Origin: Ilyonectria destructans
Lineage: Eukaryota; Ascomycota; Sordariomycetes; Hypocreales; Nectriaceae
Length of the DNA stretch: 64,000 bases
Direction: 5' to 3'
NCBI GenBank assembly: GCA_020740775.1
Contig: JAHEWK010000003.1
Location: 434,001-498,000 of the forward strand
Of the stretch, positions 56,037 through 64,000 are shown in pieces. Both the position numbers and the translations under genes were made by a program. Below the pieces are notes generated by a model, which did no database searches, had not been told where the DNA came from, and worked only from the letters and a program-made list of their open reading frames with translations. Positions within the stretch are counted from its first letter, which is position 1; each line of letters begins with the position of its first letter.

Positions 56037-56968
56037 ATGTCTTCGCGCCTTAAGCGGTTGCTTCGCCCAAAATCTACCCCGCCTAAATACGACCCTCTAC
56101 AAGGCTTAGATGTTGTGTTCGAAGGGGACGATCCTGTTTTCGAGTAGGTAGCATCGGTCGTCACTGATTTTACTGGCCTCTGATCTTGTTATTTATAGTA
56201 TAGTTGCTATCCATGGTATCAATGGTCACCAAGAGAAGACGTGGACTGCAGCCAACGATGTTCATTGGCTTCGCAATCTTCTTCCGGCTGATCTTCCTCA
56301 CACTCGAATTATCTCCTGGGGGTACCATGCAAAGGCTCATAACTCTGGCGTGAGCTCCTAGTATCCATACGACCACCCTCGGGTTAAATAACTTGAATTA
56401 TCTCTGCAGTTCTTGCTAATAATTTATGGGCCCTTATCCATTAAAATGCAGCTCGCCCAGGAGCTGTACCGGACCACCGCTTGGTAAGCTTTCAACATAT
56501 GGAATACTCTTTATGGGCACGCTCCGTCAAGGTGGAAATGGTGTTAAACTTGGACGTTTGCTGGCAGACATTGCTTCCATCTTCACTACTGCAGATGAAC
56601 GTCTCATCAAGCATCTGGCAAAAGACTCGGAGTGGTTGCAGCACTAGCTTGGGCAGTATGGTCCGATCAGCGGAGACTTTGCAACAAAGTGTGCCTACAA
56701 GGAGTACGAAGCTCCAATAGGCCCTGGAAGCCTTAACCAGAGCATAGTTGTGGGCTCTCTACCCCAACCTGTTGATAATGTGGCTTACAAGTGTTAGGTG
56801 ATATCGAGAGAATCGGCAATTGTCCCCGGACCGGCAGACGCGGAAGAAATCCTTATCCATGCGAACCATAGGGATATGGTCAAATTCTCTTCGAAAGATG
56901 ACACTAACTATATTGCCGTTTCGAAGATATTACTGACCATCGTCATCGATGCTGATGCGAGTGTCTGA
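56037..56968 (+). pseudogene. Decayed SERAC1/SesB-type alpha/beta-hydrolase, N-terminal domain of a fungal STAND/NLR-like protein
   Basis: Exon 1 starts at 56037 (MSSRLKRLLRPKSTPPKYDP, then GLDVVFEGDDPVF). An intact-looking intron (GA|GTAGGT...TTTATAG|T) leads to DIVAIHGINGHQEKTWTAANDVHWLRNLLP and RIISWGYHAKAH (in pieces), the classic opening of this domain. Decay then shows. There are in-frame TAG codons where CAG is expected (near 56361 and at 56646-56648), a TAA in LIH*NAARPGAVPDHR, and a 1-base loss before KLSTYGILFMGTLRQGGNG near 56490. The region that would hold the GHSLGG nucleophile elbow is deleted. Later fragments are RLLADIASIFTTADERLIKHL, LGQYGPISGDFATKCAYKEYE and AIVPGPADAEEILIHANHRDMVKFSSKDD. 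No NACHT/NB-ARC or repeat domain follows. Confidence 0.8.
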
Positions 56969-57758
56969 TCCGTCTTCAACCATCACAGACGCTACGAGGT
57001 TCCCTGGCCGGGCCGAACTAAATGCAAATATCATGGAGCTGGCCTAGACAAAAGTAGACCAAAACAAAATGATTCGATCCTACAGCATCTGTGCTCCATG
57101 CCTTCGTACGATTACATGCCATCTTCTTGTTTAGCTTGTCTTATCTTTATCCTCTCGGTAACTGATCACATTGCACAACCCCAGTAACGAGGGGTGGTGG
57201 CCCCGGGCTCGCAACGGTCAGTGTGATTCGTCACGTCTCTCCAGCGTCCGAAACGACAGAATGCCGTCAGTGGCGCCAAGGGACTTTTTAAGGGACTTTG
57301 GGCGGCTGGGTTCCCCCACCACAGCCTCGTGACGAACCCCTTGGACCCGCAGAACATCGCTTGACTCTACCGCTCTAGCACTGAAATAGAGTGTCCGCCG
57401 CGCTAAGCTCGCCGTCGCTGGTCTATCGTGAAGCGAGAGTGGGCGATGGATCGACGGACCCTGCAATATCTCTGGAGGAGGTTGGCGTTTGCAGTGCACA
57501 GGCCAAGGGTCTTGCTGAGAAAATGTTAACTCAGCACAGGCGCCTGCCGTGTTTCGTCTCCTCCTCCTCCTTCCTCCGATCCCTTGCATCGTGAGACGAA
57601 CGAGCCTCCTCCAACTCTGGCCCCGACCCAGCCTGCGACTCCTGAATCCCCTTCGCTCTCGCAAGGGACTCTTTTGGATCCGGGGCGCTCCAATTGTCTC
57701 TGTCGGCCCTCTCCTACCGTCGTTCCCGTGCTGGACCACGGCCATCACCTAATCCATC
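56969..57758. other. Intergenic region between the pseudogene and the channel gene
   Basis: 790 bases; no gene recognised. The latter half (57400-57750) is CT-rich and should be the promoter and leader of the channel gene. Confidence 0.5.
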
Positions 57759-60192
57759 ATGCCTATCCGCGTCAAGTCCAAGCAGCTGCCTGCTGCACGC
57801 GACGGGAGTCCTGTGCCTGACCGGTACGACTTCGACCTGCCCGAGATTGCAAGCGACGACCCGTTCCGCCTGGTCGTCAAGAAGCTCTCGCTGTGAGTCG
57901 GATCCCTGAATGGCATCATGTCCTCCGATATCGTCTGACCGTGAGGCTACAGGTATTTTGTCGATGTCATCGAGCTGCCCAGCACCTTTGAGCAGCTGCG
58001 GACCACTGCTGCGGGGAAGTGTCTGCGGGTGCTGGTGGATCACTTGGCGGAGACGTGCACCAACCCTGGTATTGTCAATGCTTTGCTGTAAGTGTGACGT
58101 CCATGTCGATGTTTTGTTGCAATTGCCCGTCTCATATGTTTCCATTCCCATTGCTTTGCGCGCAATTGGCCTGCTCATGGCACTTGTCTTGTCTCATGTT
58201 TCCCTGTTTTGCATCTCCATTCCGTCATGCGGGGTGAAGCCTACCACGTTCCCCTCCATGAAACGTCACCCAACCGTCACGCAGACGAGCCACGAACAAC
58301 TCAACCACGCTGTCTCAACACCTGGTCACCTCCCCCACAACTGCTAATCCAATCGTATCCAGCGCCCTCAAGTGGCATTATGCTGCCGACTCGGCGCACG
58401 CCGGCCTCGGCGAGGCTCGCTCCAGCGCCTGCGAGATTGTCGCCTGGCGCTTCTTGACCCGACTCTCGGAGCGCGAGGCAGTCGACTACTGTCTCTACGA
58501 AATCCCTGATCTCGATGCCGGTGAGGAAAACGGTCACAATGGCCATGTGGATGAGGAGGCTGGTGAAACATCTCCTCTCCTCGAACACATCCGTTCGAAC
58601 GGCAACCGGCGTCGTGGGCCTGGTCCCGCTGGCAGCAGCATGAAGCGCACCCAGTTGCTGAGCTCGCTCTCTCGACTCACCATGACCATGGACGTTGAGG
58701 AAGCCGACGAAACCGACCCCACAGGAGCGTTTAAGAACCTCAATGCCCTTGAGATCGCCGCAATTGCCGACGCCAAGCGCTTCCTCAGCCAGCACATCGT
58801 CCAGAAGATCATCACGGCCATCTGGAGTGGCGACATCATCTTCTGGGATAGCTTGTCGGTTCACTCCACCAAGAAGCCCCGATTCTACAACCCGCACACG
58901 GCGGATCCCTTTTCTCGCCTGCGCGTCCCCAAGTACCTCAAGAGCTGGGAAGTGCTTTTCTTCTGTGTCTTCCTGTGCTTGTACTACGTCGTGCTCATCG
59001 TCCGCGATGAGTCCCGCATCACGGTCCCCGAGATCATCCTGTTCTTTTGGATAGCGGCCTTTTTCTATGATGAACTTAGCGAGTGGCTTGATGCTGGCTC
59101 CATCTTTTATGCCACGGATATTTGGAACGTCTTCGACATGGTCATGATTACCATTGGTTTCACCTTTGGTATTCTGAGTGAGTAGATGAAATCGTTTCGA
59201 CCCAATCTTGTGCTAATAATTCTACAGGAATCATTGGCATTACCCAGGGCAAGCCAGAGCTGAGCGAACTTGCATTTGACATCCTCGCCCTCGAGGCCCT
59301 GTTCATGATCCCTCGTATTTTCTCGATTCTAAGCCTCAGCCCGTACTGGGGAACCCTTATACCCTGCCTGAAAGAAATGGGCAAGGACTTCTTCAAATAC
59401 ATGGTGCTCGTCGTCGTCGTTTATCTCGGCTTCCTGACCACGTTTTCACTTATTGGCCGCGATGTCTTCTCCTTCAAGAAGATGGCTTGGATCCTGACTA
59501 AGATATTCTACGGATCCGCCCCTATTGGATTTGAGGTCATGCACCAAATCGATCCCTTCTTCGGGCCGCCCCTGATGATCGCCTTCATTACGCTGTCCAC
59601 TTTCCTGCTGATGGGCTCCCTGACCGGTATGCTCTCCAACAGCTTCTCGCGCGTCATCACACACGCCAAGGAGGAGTACCTGTATGTGTACAGCGTCTAC
59701 GTTCTGGAGGCGTCGACTAGCAACCGGCTCACCCACTTCTACCCGCCTTTCAACCTCCTCGCCTTTGTCATCTTCCGGCCCTGGCGCCTCATCTTCTCCG
59801 CAGATGAGAAGTTCCGGAGGGGTCGCATCATGCTCCTCAAGCTCACCCACTGGCCTCTGGTCGGCATCATCCGGATGTACGAGATGTTCCGCAGCCGGGC
59901 TGTTGCGGACGAGTTCGCTGGGTTCAAGGGACCCCAGGCTTCTAGGAGCCGCAACGGCCGCCGAGGCGTTGGCCAGAAACGGTCGGTGTCTAACATGAGC
60001 CGGCGGGATTTGCTATCTCCGAGACGGGCTCATCACGAAGCGGACCGTCGTGAGGACGATATGGATGCACCGACGAATGTGGAGGTGCAACTCGCCGAGC
60101 TTAACCGCAAGATTGACCAGTTGGCAACAGCTGTCCTGGCGATGCAGGAGAAGGCTACCAGTGCGACGCCTAGCACCACCGCGTCCGCCTAA
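57759..60192 (+). CDS. TRP/Yvc1-like vacuolar cation channel
   Basis: Exons 57759-57892, 57953-58087, 58363-59177 and 59228-60192 give 682 residues with all phases consistent. A soluble N-terminal domain of about 330 residues precedes the membrane part, which starts VLFFCVFLCLYYVVLIVRD and continues through EIILFFWIAAFFYDELSEWLDAG, IWNVFDMVMITIGFTFGIL, DILALEALFMIPRIFSILS, YMVLVVVVYLGFLTTFSLIG and LMIAFITLSTFLLMGSLTGMLSN. YGSAPIGFEVMHQIDPFFGPPL lies in the pore-loop position. This matches the fungal Yvc1/TRPY-type channels that release vacuolar calcium. The C-terminus has a basic tail and a short coiled coil (VEVQLAELNRKIDQLATAVL). Intron 2 (275 nt) is unusually long for this locus. Confidence 0.88.
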
Positions 60193-61119
60193 GGCCGGGA
60201 TATGGTGCGTCGGAGGTGGAGCGGCCCCGCTATCTAATGCCGGGCCGTGGATAATGAGGGTGGAAACAACAGGCGGGGAGTCGTTTCAAGATTGATCCAA
60301 CAGACGGAGCGGGTCGCTGGGTGGCTAGATTCTCAGATACATCGGTGGGGAGAAGAGGGAGATGGGTGGCTCTGCGGGAGGGAGATTTGTTTGCGCTTCA
60401 TACCATGACAATCATGACCCTAATAGTTAGCGAGCATTGCGTACTTCAGGACCCTAAATCCCTATATTTGCGGTACTTCGGGCTAAAATATGTTTCCTAA
60501 ATACGCCCTGTCCGATCAATGACGAAAACGAAGACTGTGGCTTCGACGAAGAGAACCGTCTAGGGAAGACCACGAACGAGCTGTAAAGGTCTCTTCCTAG
60601 GGCATCGCTGATTTTCAATCGGCCATCAGCACATACGGGATCCGTTCCTTAAGCCGCCAGGGCCGCAAGTACATGTTCGTCTCCATCAGCTTCTTCGACA
60701 CCAGCTGACCCCTAGCAGCGCAACTAAAGCCGCGGATTCCCGCGCTGAGCACGCAAGTTCAGCAACGGAAATCCATGGCTTTGGAACCCCATCGCGTAAT
60801 GGAATCAGAGTACTGAGTACGATTTTCAGCTGTGGGATTTGCTAAGTGGCGGTGTACGCCCTTGGTTTGGTACAATTCGGCTCTAAATGCCTGGCTAGAG
60901 TTCTTGTGCCGAACGCTCGTGATTGGGATGTGGATACGATGCACTTGGGAATACCTAGTTGGTTCTTGGTTGGAGATGATTAGACGACATGGGAGACTGA
61001 AACACCAGGATACCAAAATGAACGTAGTATTGAGACGATCGCACAACTAATAAACCAATGCAAATATTTAACCCAGCCTATGGACCTTGATGGATATTCG
61101 AGGTATCCCCGTCCTATGA
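60193..61119. other. Convergent gap
   Basis: 927 bases with no supported gene or repeat. Confidence 0.5.
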
Positions 61120-62025
61120 TCAAAGTGCGTGCTCTGCCAGAAAGGCCTCTATCCCCGTCTCCGCCCCCGTCTCTACCAAGGGAACCTCCTTTATGGCCCA
61201 CTCCACGATTTTGACATTGAGGGCAGCGAGCACCGTCGTGAGATAGTACGAACGCGTCTTCCAGAGAAAATTCTCAATCTCTGTGGCCGAATGGCGACTC
61301 CGTTTATACTCGTAAAGAGCCGACAATCTTCTCTTATTATCAGCGGTGGAGACCTTGTCGGTTTGGAACAACGTCCTCATCGATGCTAGAGCTTTCATAG
61401 CGTCCATGTATTCAGCCTTGTACTTGGAGAGGGCTCCAGGAAGCCGGAGGGATTCCTTGGTGACGGAATGGTCTACTATATCGATGCTTCGCAGCTTGTC
61501 TTGAAAGAGTTGCTCGTAGGCTGGCTCCTCGTCTTTGACTTGCTTCGCAAGGTTGTCGGCCGACCAGCACTCAAAATTGACGTACTCGATCCATGTCGTC
61601 AGCCGGTCTTGTTGCTCGGGGTCTCTGCTGAGCTGGAAGGATCGGGTGAAGCCGTGTTCTGCCAGGCGATGCTGCATGCTCTTTGCATGTTCCAGGAAGC
61701 GGCTGTCGTCCTCCTCGTCCCCCCGTTGATCGCCTTGCCATTTCCGGAACTTCTCCCACCTGTCCAATTGTTTCTGGTAAATCCGATAATATTTAGCACC
61801 TAGGGCGCGTTTAGTTGTTTGCCAAAAGTCGAGCTTCTCATCCCACTTCTGCCAGGGCCGAGAACGATGGGGATCAAGTGAGATGCTCACAAAGCCGCGA
61901 CCGCCGTCATTGATGAGGTCGTGGTAATCCTCGTGGTAATCCTCGGGGTAATCCTCGGGCTCCAGTGGCGCAACGACAGAGCCGTCTCGGGCGGAGTCAG
62001 AGTTGAGTTGCGAGCTGGAAGTCAT
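61120..62025 (-). CDS. Hypothetical fungal protein, 301 residues
   Basis: One exon. The N-terminus has an acidic tandem repeat (PEDYPEDYHEDYHD). The rest is charged and mostly helical: WQKWDEKLDFWQTTKRALGAKYYRIY, KQLDRWEKFRKWQGDQRGDEEDD, FLEHAKSMQHRLAEHGFTRSFQL, TTWIEYVNFECWSADNLAKQV, and a C-terminal helical part ending FLAEHAL. I recall similar segments in many uncharacterised, expanded fungal proteins, sometimes labelled as ankyrin-related, but no ankyrin repeats are visible here. No catalytic motif, signal peptide or membrane segment is seen. The function is unknown. Confidence 0.65.
   Translation of the reverse strand: MTSSSQLNSDSARDGSVVAPLEPEDYPEDYHEDYHDLINDGGRGFVSISLDPHRSRPWQKWDEKLDFWQTTKRALGAKYYRIYQKQLDRWEKFRKWQGDQRGDEEDDSRFLEHAKSMQHRLAEHGFTRSFQLSRDPEQQDRLTTWIEYVNFECWSADNLAKQVKDEEPAYEQLFQDKLRSIDIVDHSVTKESLRLPGALSKYKAEYMDAMKALASMRTLFQTDKVSTADNKRRLSALYEYKRSRHSATEIENFLWKTRSYYLTTVLAALNVKIVEWAIKEVPLVETGAETGIEAFLAEHAL
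61919..61960 (-). repeat. 12-bp in-frame tandem repeat
   Basis: Three near copies of a 12-mer (TCGTGGTAATCC type on the plus strand) encode EDY[P/H] units. The copies differ by one or two bases, so the repeat may vary between strains. Confidence 0.75.
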
Positions 62026-63600
62026 GTTGATGGAGAAGTAGCTTGACTGATGCTGGGTATAATCTAGAGAGGGGGAGAATTTTGGCTTTTATGCTTGCAA
62101 TTTCTTTGTTTTACATTTGGGCGGCAATGATTCACTGCACGTAGATTGAGGGGTTACCTTTGATGGTGTTCTTTGTGACGTTGGACAAGGAGACTATTCA
62201 CGGGCACATAGCCTATTCGGAATAGTGATGGATGACTTGCGAGCTGTGACTAGAACCATTGGCAGCAAACACCAGCACAGACATACCGTTTGCCAGTGAT
62301 GAAAGGACCGAGAAGCAGACTGTGTGTGTCCGTGATAGATGATTGGTGGTTTCCTTTGGCCCTTGACAACAAACTCTCCCAAACAGACTGTCCACGACGG
62401 CTATGACAAAGGACTCCGTCGTTGCGCCCACGTCATAAAATACAAAGACGGGGGCTGTTGCGGCTAGTGTCGGCGCGGGCTCACTTAGACGTCTCTACCA
62501 TGTTACAGAGGACGCCTGACATACAGCTGGCTAGTTATATGCAACGCATCGACTAGAAACGTAATGGATAAGTAACTTAGTCGACGTAACGAAGCGGGCT
62601 ACGGAATAGCCGAGACAAGCGGGCGGCGCTGGTCTAACTTTCTGCTTCAGTTCCGTTCGGGACCGACAGCGCATCACCGAGTGTTTTCTCGGCGAGAGAT
62701 GTCCCAGGCCGAAGTTTTACAGCGCGCGCTACGTCACATCCTAGCCAGAGTCACGGTTACTGGAATCAAGCTAAATACTCGCCAACTCCTGCGTCGACTC
62801 TCGCCATGGCCGTAGGCTATTGTCCAAGTTCCACAACAACTTCAATCGGCTGCTTGGCCGGGACAAGCCGCCATCCCCAGGATCCAGGATCCTCCACTGT
62901 GGGAAGCTCCCCCCACGCCCACTGTAAATCGGCTGCTATCCCGCTACCAGCCGCCTGCCCACCTTTCACAACGCCTACGGGACTCCCTCCCGAAGCCACC
63001 ACGGCCGGCGACTCAGGCCTTGCCCCGATCTCGGCGCGCTCGCCGGTTTTTTTCTTCCGCCGCAGCGCTATCTCCAGGGCATCAAAAAGCTTCCCCAGCG
63101 CTTCCCCCGGACATATCGTCAACTCGCGTGGACCCTCCCTCTCGTCTTATCCCCATAATCCTCGCCCCCCGTTAAACCAACCAGCGAGGCTGCATTACTG
63201 ACTACTGCTCGTTTGCCCATTGCGTGCCCAATCCGTCTTCTGTTTGCCCTTCTTGCCTGTACCTGCCTTTGCCTATCCAACCCGCCCCCTGCACCTCGTG
63301 CCAGCAGCTGCACCTTCGGCTTGTTCAACCAACCTACTTTTTTTTATTTTCGACTCACTCGCTGCTCTTTTCCCCTGAACGGATAAAATCAACAAGCGAA
63401 CAACATCACGCAACGCAACATTCGATAAACTCTTGCTGAGTGCCCATGCCTCGGTCGTCCGTGTCCATCGCCATCTCCGTCCTCGACCTCAAAGCCCATC
63501 CTCCTCCGCCGACCTAACATCGCACCCTTCGTTTCCGAATCTTCACCTCTCGCTCTCACCGCGCCCTCACCGACAACCCTTGTTCGTCGCGCCCGCCACA
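62026..63600. other. Divergent intergenic region
   Basis: About 1.6 kb without a supported gene. The CT-rich, TTTTTTT-containing stretch after 63200 looks like the promoter and leader of the gene at 63601. The ORF at 62806-63201 has no recognisable domain. Confidence 0.45.
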
Positions 63601-64000
63601 ATGAAGGACTCGGATGCATCCCCGTCGTCGCCTGCAGACGCCGCGCTCGCCCTGCAGGGTTCAGGCAGCATCGCCAGCACATCCAGCAGCGTCTGGAATA
63701 CGAAAAACTTGGGCTTCCGTCTCGGCGTCGATGCCGTCAGCGCTGCGTGCGCCGCGTCCATGGTTGCGCCTCTGATTGCCATGATTGACCGGTGAGTGTC
63801 TACCTCTTTTTTTCTCCGATACTTCTTGCTCTGGCGATCCCTGCGTCGTGTCTCGGTGTAATTGCCCGAATTGCTGCGAGGCCGACACCGGCGTGGGTGG
63901 TCGCTGCTCAATGCTGCCAAAAACACCAAATCCAGCATCGCCAACGCCAAGACCACGCTTAAAAGCAGCTTCAACATGGCAGCTCCGCTAACTCTCCGCG
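63601..64000 (+). CDS. 5' end of a probable mitochondrial-carrier-like protein (3' truncated by window edge)
   Basis: The first exon is clear from the ATG at 63601 to about 63791: 40 polar residues, then KNLGFRLGVDAVSAACAASMVAPLIAMIDR, ending at a GTGAGT donor. This resembles the start of a family of fungal mitochondrial carrier-like membrane proteins (LGFR-x-GVD ... APLI-x-x-ID). The next exon could not be placed. Either it starts near 63900 (AAKNTKSSIANAKTTLKSS) or the intron runs past the window; a CTAAC branch-like site lies at 63989. The identity is tentative. Confidence 0.5.

Noticed and set aside
56037..56968. Functional NLR gene
   Set aside because: Stops, a frameshift, a deleted catalytic segment and the lack of any downstream NACHT/NB-ARC domain make it a relic.

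Overview
The window is nuclear DNA from a filamentous ascomycete, most likely a Sordariomycete and perhaps Hypocreales. The evidence is short spliceosomal introns (about 46-75 nt, GTRNGT donors, CTRAC-like branch points), GC-rich coding sequence, and fungal-specific families (RTA1, LYC1, a TRP/Yvc1-type channel, a SesB/SERAC1-type hydrolase remnant). No tRNA, rRNA or CRISPR array was seen. Splice junctions were chosen by eye from GT-AG rules, reading-frame continuity and recalled family conservation. No search or transcript data were available.

Region 1 (1-14.0 kb) looks like a compact secondary-metabolism-type cluster. It starts with the C-terminus of a probable transcription factor running in from the left edge. 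Then come a cupin, a zinc-free MDR enoyl-reductase-like enzyme, a methyltransferase-like protein with a membrane segment, a cytochrome P450, a FAD monooxygenase, a FAD oxidoreductase with a signal peptide, and an O-methyltransferase-fold protein. That last protein has lost both its SAM-binding glycines and its catalytic His. Six of these genes form three divergent pairs, and each shared promoter carries CGG-N4-CGG half-sites. No PKS, NRPS, terpene synthase or DMAT gene is visible, so the backbone enzyme is off-window or absent.

Region 2 (14.1-53.8 kb) is core-genome housekeeping: ALG9, NAF1, an M28 leucine aminopeptidase, a Ser-rich nuclear-looking protein with a Cys/His-rich C-terminus, GINS subunit PSF2, a LYC1-like acetyltransferase, prolyl-tRNA synthetase, TCP-1 alpha, the Rieske protein, DDB1, a large protein with a possible XPF/Zip2-like C-terminus and a GC-AG intron, an R3H-type protein, a PQ-loop membrane protein, a WRAP53/TCAB1-like WD protein, a small membrane protein, a mucin-like single-pass membrane protein and an RTA1-like transporter.

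Region 3 (53.8-57.7 kb) is gene-poor and partly AT-rich. It holds a decayed SERAC1/SesB-type alpha/beta-hydrolase, the kind of domain found at the N-terminus of fungal STAND/NLR proteins. Its stops look like CpA-to-TpA (RIP-like) changes, and it also has a frameshift and a deletion over the nucleophile elbow.

Region 4 (57.7-64 kb) has a Yvc1-like cation channel, a 301-residue protein of unknown function with an acidic tandem repeat, and the 5' end of a probable mitochondrial-carrier-like gene cut by the right edge.
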